NCBI GenBank assembly: GCA_022495995.1
Contig: JAFEMH010007455.1
Span: 25,052 to 89,051, forward strand
Source: Adenophora triphylla var. japonica
Taxonomy: Eukaryota > Streptophyta > Magnoliopsida > Asterales > Campanulaceae
DNA length: 64,000 nucleotides
Direction of reading: 5' to 3'
The notes beneath the pieces are model-generated. The model saw only the letters and a program-made list of their open reading frames with translations. It made no database searches and had not been told where the DNA came from. The position numbers and the translations under genes were made by a program. This document shows, in pieces, positions 10,455 through 21,676 of this stretch. How positions within the stretch are numbered: position 1 is the stretch's first letter; each line of letters starts with the position of its first letter.

Positions 10455-11452
10455 CGGGTTGTTGACGACATTAGGACGATGGATTTCTCAATTTTCTTCT
10501 CATCTACAAGCCCTTGAATGATTCTCTTGAGAGTGAAGCACATGTTGGTGGTGTGTCCTGGGAATTGGTGGAATCGACAATACTTGCTTGTATCCAGGTT
10601 AGGACTGGGATTAGCAGGCTTGTAATTCTCCAGTGGCATTATCATACCTGTCCTGAGCAATCCATTGTAGACCTCCTCTGTAGTCATTCCCAAATCATCA
10701 AACTTCCTTTGCGGCCTTGGCTGGAATCTTCCACCATTAGAACCGTTATTACCCCCTCCTTGCAGGTTGTTGACAATATTATCCTTCACTGTTTCCCTTC
10801 CTCTTGGTGCCATAGCTGAGACTGGGTTTGCTGTTTGATATCTGAAACCTCCACTACCGCTGTTTCCACTCACATTCGGGGTTTGATTAAACAATTTATT
10901 TTTGCTTCTGGCTCCCATGCCGACCATCTCCCGCAAGTCTGGATACCATCCTTTCCCGATTGCTTTTCTAAGCACTGGCTTCACACATGACAAGAAAATG
11001 TCCTTTTAGTCTTGGAGGGGGATGGGTTCAGATAACTCATTGAGCTTAGCATTCCAACGCTTGTAAAATTATGTGATCGACTCATCCGCCTTCTGGATAG
11101 TTCCCACTAAATCATCCCGGGTAGTGCGCCATTCCAAGTTGCCTCTATATTTCTCCAGAAAAGTCTCCGTAATCTGACTCCAAGTAGAGCGGCATTCTTG
11201 TTTCAGGGCTAAAAACCATGTAAGAGTTGGTCCTTTCAAAGTCAAGTGGAAGTGGGAAGCCATGAACTCGGGCGTGCAACCCATCGCGCCCATAGTCATC
11301 ACATAAGTATCTACATGCGTTTTCGGACAAGCGGTACCATTAAAATTCATCTTCGGCATTTTGAATTTGTGAGGTAAAGGTGTTACTTGGGCTGGATCCA
11401 CTACTCTGAGACCGCTAGAACCAACAATCAGCTTGTCTATCTGTTGTTGCAT
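10436..11452 (-). pseudogene. Gag capsid and zinc-knuckle region, element A
   Basis: Core Gag: KMPKMNFNGTACPKTHVDTY, HFHLTLKGPTLTWFLAL, WSQITETFLEKYRGN (capsid-like), then an NC-type motif YCRFHQFPGHTTNMC. One frame, with stops at 11069-11071 and about 60 bp further. It builds the virus-like particle. This core is the part not found in B and D. Confidence 0.85.
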
Positions 11453-11485
11453 CTGTTTGAGTAAGGCCGTTACTTACGGAGTCGA

Positions 11486-12586
11486 TCACGGAATGCAGGG
11501 GATGGCGGGAGCCACTGTTGAGGAAGGTACAGGGAAGTCTGAATTAGGCCCAACAGGCAAAGCCGACGGTGGGAGACCGAGGGTGCTGGGAATGCCAATA
11601 TTACTGTCCAACAAACTAACAGAGCTAGGGATTCTGTTTCCATACATATCATAACCATTAAATTGCATCTTTGGGGTTAAGAGGCTGCTCTGTACTTGTT
11701 GGCCCGACCTACGATTTGACCGAAAGGAGAGAAACCCGTACTAACACACGGAGCTGAATACGGAGTGGAGCCATAAAGATGCTGAGTAAGGGTAGAACAC
11801 ACTGCTGGCTGAGGAAAACTGCTTTGGAGTTGAGGCGGGCGATACTTGAACCTTTGTCTTGAATTATACGATTTCCCGAGTCGGTGCGACCATTCTGCTG
11901 CACACCATACGACCACCACGATATTCTTTGGGATACACACCTTTGTCTTGAGGTTGGGAGTAAGCGGCTCGGAGGCTGCGACCCATGCTGAACTGTGGCA
12001 TCGGAGCATTGGGAGGCGGAGAAGAAGTAAGGTCAAAGAAGCTTACTGGATGACCACCATTCTTGCTAGGACCTTGCTGAGCCACCTGATTATATGCTTG
12101 GGAAGAAGGGGGAGGAAACTTTCCTTGGGCACTCGGGATCAATCCTGAAGACGGCATTTGCTCGGGGCGAGGAACATAGCTTGTGGGAGGAGGCATAGCA
12201 TTGTATGGCGGTTGGAGCAGTTTGGATAGGGAAATAGGTCCGGTCTCGTTGTTGCCCTCTTCAGTAATTTCCTCATAGGAACCATCCTATCTACGGAGCA
12301 TTGCTATCCCTCGGGCTCTCATAGCCTCCACGAAACGGTTATGGGCCTCTTCTTCTCGGATCTTAGCGTTCTGAGCTGACAGGCGGGCTTCACGCTCCCG
12401 GGTCAAAGCGGCTTCCAAGTTCAACCTCAACTCCTCTATAGACAACTCATTCAGGCTCGGCTGACTCATCGGACTTGAACCTCCAGCAGATTGAGTAGCA
12501 AACAAATCTCCATTCCCTGCCATTTTCGATTCTGTACTGACTAAAGCTTCGGAAACTGCTAAAACTTCTCTTACAACCCGAACCAA
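11486..12586 (-). pseudogene. Gag N-terminal region, element A
   Basis: The N-terminal part (12287-12586) is a charged coiled-coil-like segment (LRLNLEAALTREREARL ... FVEAMRARGIAM). After an in-frame amber codon comes a Pro/Gln-rich segment (11864-12196), and after a frameshift a Pro/Ser-rich piece (11486-11668). I take ATG 12520 (MAGNGDLF) or 12586 as start. Confidence 0.7.
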
Positions 12587-13834
12587 ACGAGCTCCCGATA
12601 CGGATGATCGACTCCAACTCGCCGTAGCTGCAGGGGTATATATACGGGTTTATGAGGTAGGGAAGGAAGAGGGAGTACGGGAGAGGAAGGAGAAACGGAG
12701 AGAACAGACTCACGCAAACAATTTATTTATCTTCAAGTATAAATCAATGATTTAAATCCTAAGAACGGTTGGAAAAGGCTAACCCTTTATTTATGCTAAA
12801 CTAAACCTTGGGGAACCTAGGGACGCAACGTTCAAATTACACTAAATGTTTTTCATTTGAAATTAATAATAAGTGATGTTACCTAACCAAAACCTAACAC
12901 GATGTGAGACGGACGAGTAGCCCCAATTTCTAGGGAAATTTGGGCAGCATAACGGGTATTCTCGGGGAATTTCCAAGAAAAATCCGGCATGACCTCTCGT
13001 CGGTGCATGGTGACAATGCGGCATGATCTCTCGTTTAGGACACGCCACGGAAGTGACATGTCCTCACGTGAAACCATGTTGCATTGGCAACATGCCCACA
13101 AGGTGCGGGGTTTTGAGGGAGGTAATAGAACTTATTTGAAAATTTCAAAAACAACTCATTTTTATGTAGTTAAAACGTCATGTCAAAAACCAACCGTGGG
13201 TAAGGTTATAGTGTGGTGCCACCTAAACGCGCTAGGGGGATAGGTTTGACATTAGGCGCTCAAACGTAGGCGAATATTATCACCGTCCGCGATGCCGTCC
13301 GTCGCACCCGAGGGTTCTAGAACTATGTGATGTAGTGTGCGGATGTCTATATTCTTTTATTTACAAAAAACAAAATTTTTCATTTATTCATTTTATTTAT
13401 TAAGAAAAAAGGGAAAACACACACACAACTCTCAAGGAAGAAAAGGAACAACAGTCAGCTGAGCAATCTCTTCATTGATTCAAGGGACTGCCCTCAAACC
13501 AGAACCTGAAGCCTGTCCAGTGACTAAACTTGTCGCGTGACACAGGACAGCAAGAGACAGAGCTGTCGCACGACTAAGCAAGTCACTGAACCAAAACCCT
13601 GCAAAATTGAGATTAGCCCCTGCCTCTCGTTGGCAAGGGATGAGACCAACCAGCAAAGCAACAACATATAAAGCACAAACAACAAACAAAGGTCTACAAA
13701 TTGCAAGATCTCATAAAATGCATGTATCGCACATGATTATCAAGGATGCACATAGAATGAACACATTGGATGTCTAAACGAACGAAAGCATGACCCACTT
13801 AGTTTTGAAAAACAGGTTTTTCAAAAAAGCATGA
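12587..13834 (-). other. 5' leader, element A
   Basis: Untranslated leader between PBS and gag. It contains a pair of the LTR palindromic motif (13531-13542 and 13564-13574) flanked by perfect 8-bp inverted arms CAGTGACT (13518) and AGTCACTG (13581). No convincing ORF. Confidence 0.65.
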
Positions 13835-13852
13835 TCCCCAGTGGAGTCGCCA
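13835..13852 (-). other. Primer binding site (tRNA-Arg type), element A
   Basis: Pol-sense TGGCGACTCCACTGGGGA starts one base inside the 5' LTR end. Ogre elements use tRNA-Arg with this type of site. Confidence 0.85.
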
Positions 13853-14191
13853 CTGAATGTGCACTCGCCGAAAAAATAAAATATAAAAAGGAGTCGCCAC
13901 GCCGTTTTAAAGGAAACATTGAAAACCTTTGTGTAAGAGAAAATGGGTTCGGGGGTCAAGTTACGTGTTGAGAAGAACCGAGAGTTCACCCAATACGCCT
14001 CGTCCATAGACGAGTCTTTCTAATCTAGACATTCAAATAATTCAAAAGACATGCAAACAATGATAATAAAACAAAGTGCGATAAACATGCATTTTATTGA
14101 ATAAGAGAGATCATTACAACCTGTAGACCAATTGTCTGGGAGGCCACATCCCTTTACATCAACAAGGGACAGATTACAAGAGAAAATAGGT

Positions 14192-14489
14192 CCTCTGCAA
14201 AGGATCACATCTGTCGCGTGACATATGACTCCTTTATCCCGATATGTCGCGTGACATATGTTCACCTTGCAGAGGCTCACAATCAAACAGATCGCCAAAT
14301 CTCCAGATGCAATAAACAGAAACCAGATCTAGGAACTGAACAACATGAATACAAAACTACAAACTAAAACAACTGAACAAGACAAACTACAACTAAAATA
14401 TGGTCCCTGCAGATGGTCACGATATGTCGCGTGACACAGGACTCCTCATGTCCACATGTGTCGCGTGACATATGTTTACCATCTGCAGG
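14192..14489. repeat. Two arm-flanked motif pairs in element A LTR
   Basis: Module 1: arms CCTCTGCAAAGG (14192) and CCTTGCAGAGG (14265) enclose two TGTCGCGTGACATATG copies. Module 2: perfect 12-bp arms CCTGCAGATGGT (14406) and ACCATCTGCAGG (14478) enclose two further copies. Both lie downstream of the TATA box, in the transcribed part. Confidence 0.7.
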
Positions 14490-15084
14490 TACCTCCTAAG
14501 CGAGATGCAGATCCAACAATTACATAACAATTATATCAGAAACAGTAATAACAATACGAATTAAACACGAATCAATCAAAGGAGTGTGGATATGGGAGAT
14601 CCACACTCCCTTGATGCCCAAATTGCAAATCCAAATAGATCACATCGATATCAAGCAATTGGACTCAAGTATAAGCTATTTAAACAGAGAGATTGCAGTT
14701 GCCACTTGATAATCTGAGGCGAAGGAGCCACGATTATCAAGTGGAGAAGGGGAGAGAGTAATTAGAACAAATGAATGGGAGAGAGAAGAGGAGAGAGTGT
14801 TACCCTTGTAGTCCTCAACTCTTACACCAAGTTAGGTGTAGGAGCCTTCAATTCAACTTCGAGATGTGGATCTGAACACGAACTGAGAGCTGAATTCAGG
14901 GGGCTTCAAGTGTATAGAGAAGTAGAGATGGAATTGTGTTAAAGAGAGGTGAGAGGTGAGGGAATTGGAGGGGAATTGGGTGGTTTTGGTATGAGAGAGA
15001 GAGAGAGGGAGTTTATGGCATAATTTGGGCAGAGTGGCTTTAGGGAGGTGAAATTCGGATCCAAAACTGAGAGGGGTAGGGTCT

Positions 15085-15166
15085 TATTTATAGCTGCAGT
15101 CTATGGTCACTTTGTGTCGCACGACGTAACATTTCCACCTTCCATGCTTCGAGTTGTCGCGTGACA
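15085..15166 (-). promoter_or_regulatory. Element A U3 promoter (5' LTR)
   Basis: TATAAATA at 15092-15085 on the minus strand. Motif copies TGTCGCACGAC (15115-15125) and TGTCGCGTGACA (15155-15166) are 22 and 62 bp upstream. This should drive gag-pol. Confidence 0.7.
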
Positions 15167-15429
15167 CAAGGTGACAATAACCGTTTTTGGCGCCAAAACT
15201 GATTCTGGAAGCTTCCTAGGTAATACCCAAAAAGTCCAAAACAGTTTTATTCCCTCTAGGTCCTTTAACTCGAGCAAAGTACAAAAAAAGTACTTCCTTC
15301 GCGAGAAACATATGAAATGTTTCCGGAAGTCTCGGAATGGTTCGAGAATTTACCAAAACGCCCCTAAATGCCATTTTATTACTTAAAATGCATCTGGAAA
15401 GGTCGCGAATTTGGATTGGCGTACTTACA

Positions 15430-16055
15430 CCCATTTACTTTCTGCCTTTCAGTTACAATTTCAGTTAAGTCCCGTAAATCCAATTAACTTTCAGGAAATT
15501 ATAGTGACTAAACTGAAAACTGAAAACTGTAAAAATAGTGAGACTGCAGCCCTATCCGCGCGGATAAGATTGCACTACAATCTTGTCCACGCGGATAACC
15601 CTGTCATCTGCAAACAGTTCCTCAAATTTTCTGTTATTTCCAGTTTAATCCATTTTTTTCTAACTTTTTTCCAGTTCAGTCCTTATAATTTCATTTATTT
15701 TTAGAAAACCCCCTTTTAATACACACACAGACACACACAACAAAAAGTTTCAAGTGATAAAGACTCGTCGTACGAGGCATTCCGGGTGAACACTAACGTT
15801 CTTCCCGGAGCGTAACGTGACCTCCGAACCCATTTTCTCTAATCTAGGGTATTTTTCAAAGTTTTGACCCTTAAACAAAAAACGGTGTGGCGACTCCGAG
15901 AAAAACGATTTTCTTTTAAGTCCGATAAAGATTTTTCAAAGCTTTCCAAAAACAAACAAAAAGACTTGTCGGGTGACTCTAAAATGAAATTTTCACCTTT
16001 TCAATTTTTCACACAAAAAAGAAAATCGGCGTGCTCGCGGATACACATCATCACA
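15430..16055 (+). repeat. Element B 5' LTR, 3' portion
   Basis: Runs from the insertion point of A to CATCATCACA just before the PBS. It contains two copies of a motif like TCCGCGCGGATA (palindrome TATCCGCGCGGATA at 15553-15566; second near 15584) separated by AAGATTG-cacta-CAATCTT. It includes a CA microsatellite near 15720. Confidence 0.8.
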
Positions 16056-16056
16056 G

Positions 16057-16074
16057 TGGCGACTCTGCTGGGGA
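16057..16074 (+). other. Primer binding site (tRNA-Arg type), element B
   Basis: TGGCGACTCTGCTGGGGA one base after the LTR end CA. Confidence 0.9.
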
Positions 16075-17302
16075 CAATATAAGCTTTTTCTTTTAAAAAA
16101 ATAAAAAAATGATACTCGGTATATAGGTGGAAACCATTAAATTTCCTGTTAACGCCTCCTTACCAAAGTCGGGGATAAAATATGGTATAACAATGCCACG
16201 TACCGGTGTCATTTCAAAAAAAAAAAAAAGCTTTTGTGGGTCAAACTTCCGTCCCAACATTTGAGACTTTTTTGGTTTTGTGTGTGTGTGTATTTTCCCG
16301 TTATGCTTTGTTGTCATTTTGACCGTCCCGAAAAAGTGAAATTTTGACTGTCAGATCGTTCCTTTTAACTGTTTAAAAGTTTATGTGCTTATGTGCTTGC
16401 ATGTTTTCAATAAAAAAAAATCTTTTTTTTTCATGCATCATGCTTTTAAGACACATTTGAGTATTTCTGTTTTTACTCAAAAAGGAAAATAGACTGCCTC
16501 ACACTACGTGCACGTTGACCGTACACTGCACACTACGTCCTTAACCCGAAAAATCTCAGTAGCAGCCTGGGAGGCCTTACTATGCCTCTCGGTGCGAGCA
16601 CGGGAAGACCCTAACAGCCATTGGTTTACCCTTGGTCCGGCCCGTGTCAGACTGCGTCAGTGCATGCCCCGTGTGGATCAAACCCTAGTCAACGTACCAA
16701 GTCAGGATCCCCCGCGGACCTAACTCAGTCGAAGCCATGCCGGTTTTTCATCATAAACTTTGACCCGATCCTGACTGGGGCTCGGACTTCGGTTTTAATT
16801 CGCACAGCTCATACACCGGCTCCCGGTATGACATCGAGTCATCTAGGATTAACGTTCGATCCATGTCTAATTACTGCTTAACCAATGACGAAGCAAGATC
16901 CCTTGTGGTCTATTATCAGTCGGAGTCATGCCGATTTTCCGCCAGATCCTTCGACTCGATCTTGATCCTCGACGCTGGCTTTGCCGGTAATTTACATCGA
17001 GTGCGCGTTAAGACTTCATGATCCGCCAGACCTTAGGTTCGTTTTCCTTTTCGGTCGATGGGATTCGCTTGCCCTACGGTGCCCTTGTTCAGGGTTACAA
17101 GTTGAGGGTCCGCAGGCGTAGTGATGGGTCCCACTGATCCAGGACTTAGAGTAGTTTGCGAAAAAGAAGAGCAATCTTTTCCAACCGCTTAGGTTTTAAT
17201 AAAACACGTTTTAAGTAAACGGGAACAAATAACTGCATGTTGCATGAGCCCTGAGCCCAAACACCTACCCTTTTTCTTCTACCCCCGAAGTCTGAACCTC
17301 CC
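16075..17302 (+). other. 5' leader, element B
   Basis: About 1.2 kb without a convincing gene. It includes short A/T runs and a GT run near 16280. A pyrimidine-rich stretch ending CCCACAG at about 17320 resembles a 3' splice site shortly before the first conserved Gag-like residues. I see no matching donor with confidence. Confidence 0.5.
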
Positions 17303-18703
17303 TTGTATCTTCCTCCCACAGCACCTCGCAAGGCTTGGGTACGGACACCGGGTCACCGTTTGGCTAGTTGGGAAGAATCAAGCGCATCGTCAGCTTCGCC
17401 GTTTGCTTCAACTCCGATTTTCAGAATGTTTGCATCAGCTGGAAATAATGGGGACAACACCACTCCGCCTTCCGGAATCCCTCAGACAGACCAGCATTGG
17501 ATCCAGTTGGTCGAACAAATGAGACTGAGACAGGAAGCACATATAAATAGCCTTTTGGAGGCTATTAGGAGCCATGGTTTGACTGCCAGCCCCAATCCCG
17601 ATGGTACTTTCACCGTGGAAGAAGAGGAGGACTCCGATCTCACTCTCGGTCACCCCGAGTATGTCAGGATGCCACCACTAGCCTCCTATGCGACTACTGG
17701 CAGAGCCCCTAATTCTCGACCTACAGGTCAGCTGGTCCCCAAGAAACAGCTCAAAATACCAGCGTCACAGATTGATCTAAAACAGCAGTCAGGGATAGGT
17801 CAGTTCGGTTTTTCTCAACATCAGCCAAATGTTCCTCCTCAGAATGGCACTCACCATACAAATCCCAGTATTTCCCGAGCCGTCCAAACAGATAGCAGCA
17901 ATGCAAATGAGACTTTACCTCCAGGAAGCTTCCGAACAATGGAGGAAGTATGACTAGCCGTCAGGGCTCTCGAGGAAGGTCAGAACGAGAAACAGGCCTG
18001 AATCGAGGAAGCAACACGTCATTTCGGGACTTTAACGATTCCCCAACTGACTGGGGCTCCCCTAAAGGACAAGTATGTGCCTGCTCTCCCAGTTTCTAAT
18101 GCCTCCCGTTACCCTCCGGAATCCAACCATTGGCTTCCAGGCGAATCCAGCAAACAGCATGTCGTAGCCCTAGACCCACAACCAGCTGTCGAACACATTT
18201 GGTGGGATGTCTGCGACTGTCCCGACTGTCTTGAAAGAGACTACCAAGATGAGATCAGTGAAGACTGTCCCCCTAAGAGGAAAACCAAGCCCTCTTCTCA
18301 GCAAAAGTTGAAAGCAAGATATGAAGCTGGTGATCCCGCAGTGGGAACCCTTGGGGAACCATCCAAAAAGTTTGATTACTACGTCATCTATTCCAACAAG
18401 TCTCCTCAGTCTAGCTCAACTCAAAACCACTCCGGTGCAGCTCAGCCCGAGGCTCCAATCCCACCACGAGCTATCGAACATATTTGGTGGGATGTCTGTG
18501 ACTGCCCAAACTGTCTCGAGAGGGATTATCAAGATAAGATAAATGAGGATCGTCCTACCAAGAAGAAGAAAGCTTCCTCCCAGCAAAAATTAAAAGAATG
18601 GTTCGAGGCCGGTGATACCAGTGTAGGGACACTTGGGGAAGCATCAGGAAAATTCGACTACTATGTCCTCTACCCTAATGAGCCTAAGCCGCGGCACATA
18701 TGA
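17303..18703 (+). pseudogene. Gag-like ORF with duplicated IWWDVCDC domain, element B
   Basis: One reading frame with two in-frame TGA codons (17951-17953, 17999-18001). The N-terminal part (RTPGHRLASWEES; WIQLVEQMRLRQEAHINSLL) resembles the N-terminus of Tat Gag. No capsid-like core follows. Instead there are two copies, 285 bp (95 codons) apart, of an unrecognised domain: HIWWDVCDCPDCLERDYQD (about 18195), a Lys-rich stretch, then VGTLGEPSKKFDYYVIYSN; second copy from about 18480. The C-x-C-x2-C cluster could bind metal, but I know no such family. A single copy occurs in element D (47320-47631). Function unknown. Confidence 0.65.
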
Positions 18704-19369
18704 CAGCACAATCTTGAGGCCCGCAACTCAACTATCAATGAGGAATAGCTATGATGGGGGCCACTCATCCTTAATTGAAAATGTAACAATAGTCTCTTAG
18801 TCAACCTTCATAGGCTCTAGTATTTTCTCTTTTACCAAAGTCCTTCGTGGACATTTGCTTTTGTAGTCCATTATGGACAGGGTAGTTAAAATTTTCAACT
18901 TTTTTATGAGTCTTTTTCTTTTCTCGCTAGACTCGAGACTCTATTTTGTATTTAATGAAATGGTCTTATTTCAAATGATCACTCTTATTGCTCAAATGCT
19001 TGAACTACGATGGCCTGAGCTCCTCACAACGAGGGGAACATAGGCAACCAGAAATGGTCCGGCCATGAATACATTTCAAAATTGATGAAGGATTTTGAGC
19101 AATCTTGTGATCATTTTGGATAAAACATGTTTCCAAACGTCTCGACGAGTCTTCTTTTTCTAAAACATATGGAAGATAGAACTAAACATTGATTTCTGTC
19201 AGCAAGGGCTTCCATACACTTTTCCATGTCAACGCTCTCTCAAAAGAGCCAGGTCCCGGAGCAAGTTCTTTTGTGCCCTCAACAAATGAGGCCATCTTCG
19301 AAAAAAAATGCCCTTGCAGGTATACACTTCTAAGAATCTCTTTTGTCCGGTTGACTAATAAATAAAAGG
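18704..19369 (+). other. Noncoding interval, element B
   Basis: AT-rich stretch between the IWWDVCDC ORF and the protease-linker region. It holds a decayed reverse-oriented copy (19002-19058) of the CTACG/CGTAG block seen at 4331-4393: GAACTACG, CCTGAGCTCCTC, GAGGGGAACATAGG, then AACCAGAAATGGTC. No ORF here is credible. Confidence 0.55.
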
Positions 19370-19923
19370 ATGGGTTGCCCTCTTTGCTACGTGACAATTC
19401 AATCCTCAGAAGACGCCCTAGCCCTGTGGGCCATCCAAGGAACAACAACGCAATCTCAGGCTCAGAAGCCCGTAACTTGGGAAGCAATCCGAAAGGCTGC
19501 CCAGTCAGAAGCCAGGCATACCCAATATCCTCGAGCTCAGCCCCTCACCATTGCTAAACTCAGGGAGACTTGCAACAAAATCAGTCAGAATCTATGGCCA
19601 GTTGCTAAGCAAGCTCCTCCTTTTACCCTAGCAGCATTAAAAGAGTCCTGCAAGAGGCAACAGATAAGCCAGAGGGAGAAGTACACCTGTTGACTAGATC
19701 CGGGCAGATCCATCAAGGTAATCCCAAGACAGATAAGAAGTTAGCAGATCCAGCACCCAGGGAGAACCGTAACCCCTATGCCAAGACAGCTGAAACTCCT
19801 GACCCCCAGAAAGAAGATCCTGTACTCACTCAGTTGAAGCAGACTCAAGCCAATATCTCTCTATTGTCTTTACTCACTTCATCTTATCCCCACAAGTCTG
19901 GCCCGCACACTGGTCCCTATTGA
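19370..19923 (+). pseudogene. Pre-protease linker, element B
   Basis: Two overlapping frames: 19370-19693 (KPVTWEAIRKAAQSEA; LTIAKLRETCNK) and, after a frameshift near 19690, 19690-19923 (LTRSGQIHQGN; LTQLKQTQANISLLSLLTSS). Homologous to the linker of A at 9675-10454. Confidence 0.65.
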
Positions 19924-19939
19924 TGCTACCCCTGACGAT

Positions 19940-20620
19940 GTGGTGCAACTTATTGGGAACATCCACTACGAAAACATAGTCACCTTCACAGACTTAGATC
20001 TCCCCCAGTTCGGAGCCGATCATAATGAGCCTCTCTTCATCACGGTCCAGCTAGATGAACGGCGTCTCCCTCGGGTTTTAATTGATAATATGTCTGGAAT
20101 GAACATCCTCCCAGCAAAGATCATGAGCCTGCTTTGCATCAAGTCCACAGATCTGAAGCCTTCCTCCCTCACAGTTAAGGCCTATGACTCAACGTCCCGT
20201 ACTGTACTTGGGGCTGCCACTTTAAACCTCTGGTTCAGCAAGAAAATGATACCCATAGAATTCCAAGTCATCGATATCCCAATCACCTTTAATGCTCTGT
20301 TGGGGAGACCTTGGCTGCACCAGGTTAACGGGGTCGCTTCGAGCCTTCATCAGTGTGTAAAGTTCATTTTAGATGGGGATCTAACAACCATTTATGGGGA
20401 CCTAGTCACTTTGGAAGGCACAGACACAGGTGGAATACCCATCCTGGAGATCAAATATGATGTGGACAGTCTTATGCTGACTGGCTTTACAGTCGAGTCC
20501 CCTAAGGTCCAAGTTTGCAATGTGGATCTGACTGTCACCCGAGACAAAATCCCTCATGTTATGAGGATGATGAGAAAAATGAATTACCTGCCTGGTCTGG
20601 GTCTCGGGAAGCACCTATAG
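19940..20620 (+). pseudogene. Aspartic protease with altered active site, element B
   Basis: Retropepsin-like domain homologous to A: DLDLPQFGADHNEPLFITVQ, then VLIDNMSGMNILPAKIM, and FNALLGRPWLH. Where A reads D-N-G, B reads D-N-M, so the catalytic glycine is lost. It ends in an amber codon (20618-20620) after which the same frame continues. Confidence 0.8.
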
Positions 20621-21676
20621 GGAACTCACAAGGTCATTGAGGTAAAGGAACAAAAAACTCGCCATGGCTTGGGATATGTACCTACTTCAGAGGGGATTGC
20701 AAAAGAGAAAGAAATTGCTCGGATGAGAAAGGAAGCTGCTGCAGGAAAGGTCCCTTTCAATGGTCCGGAACCTCCCTCTTTCAGTCTTGACATGACTGAC
20801 TACTTCATGAAAGGCGCTCCACAGCTGGATGATGCCACAGTCAAAGAGCCCACAGAAGGCTGGCTGAAGCTACAAGAGAACCTCAGTAATTTCAGGGGAA
20901 CCAGAGCCAACCCTGTCCGTAGAATGTTCCTCGACCTACCCGAGATACCTGGGGCTACTACCACCATGCAGAGCAAGTACACTTTCAAAGGGTTACCAGA
21001 GCTGGTAAAGCAGTTTGAGAAGCTCAATGAAGTCATTCCGACCGTCGAGAAAGCCATAACAACTGAGTTTGAACTGGTCATGCCAAAGGACAAGACTCCA
21101 GAATTCTCCTTAGATGAATGGGATGGTCCCGTCATGCAGCAGATGTTTGGGGAAGAAGTGCACATTCCAGACTTGATCGACTGGGGCTCAATGAAAGAAA
21201 TGGTCGCAGTGATTGAAGAAGGAGGACAGAAGCCGCTAGATCCCCGAGCCATAGTCATGCAGTCTACCATGCCCTTGAATAATTGGGAAACTCTCTCCGG
21301 TCCGTCCGCAAGCAAAGGAGAAATGGTCATGAAGCTTGGATTGGTCCTCCGTCCCCTTGTGTCCACCTATTTCAAATCCTCCGAGTCTCTTGTCGTCGAA
21401 TTCGAGTCCCTAGAGTCGTCTGATGGCCTTACGCCAGAAGACTATGAAGTTGTAGCCAATGTTGTACTTCCTTCTACTCTGAATGAAATGATCGACCTTT
21501 CCGAGTATCCCCTGATTGCCATTTTAACTAATGATAAATTAACTAACAACTTAAAAATGGTTAATAATGATTCACTAGATAAAGATGCAGACACACTGAA
21601 CGAACAATACATTAAAGAAATCTTTAAGCAGGTTGTTGAGAAATAGAAAAACTGAGCCCAAGCTGCCGAGGAGGTT
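20621..21676 (+). pseudogene. Protease-RT linker, element B
   Basis: In frame with the protease and RT. The conserved start KTRHGLGYVPTSEG is followed by an acidic spacer (SLVVEFESLESSDGLTPEDY; STLNEMIDLSEYPLIAILTN). Stops at 21644-21646 and 21653-21655. The same spacer is recognisable in A and D. Confidence 0.7.

Larger units (their letters stand above)
1..15429 (-). mobile_element. Element A: Ogre/Tat Ty3/gypsy retrotransposon
   Basis: Large LTR retrotransposon read on the minus strand. The 5' LTR is 13854-15429, followed leftward by a tRNA-Arg-like PBS, leader, gag, protease, RT, RNase H, second RNase H and integrase (ending 4656), an antisense PMD gene (2470-4037), tandem repeats, PPT and the 3' LTR (1-644, cut by the window). 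Bases 1-644 match 14777-15429 closely. Two RNase H domains plus an antisense extra ORF are features of the plant Ogre/Tat lineage. It is inserted in the 5' LTR of element B; the right-hand flank CCCAT (15430-15434) would be the target duplication, but the left flank is outside the window. Coding lesions are few, so the copy is fairly young. Confidence 0.9.
13854..15429 (-). repeat. Element A 5' LTR
   Basis: 1576 bp, in pol sense from TGTAAGTACGCC (15429) to GCACATTCA (13854), TG...CA ends. It carries six copies of the TGTCGC-NNGACA motif (14212, 14245, 14425, 14459, 15115, 15155). Confidence 0.93.

Noticed and set aside
16057..16074. tRNA-like match
   Set aside because: It is an 18-nt primer binding site complementary to a tRNA 3' end, not a tRNA gene. 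The same applies at 13835, 24620, 50293 and 57913.
20800..21366. 188-codon minus-strand ORF in element B
   Set aside because: It is antisense to the protease-RT linker, which is conserved in A and D; Ser-rich mirror frame without domain.
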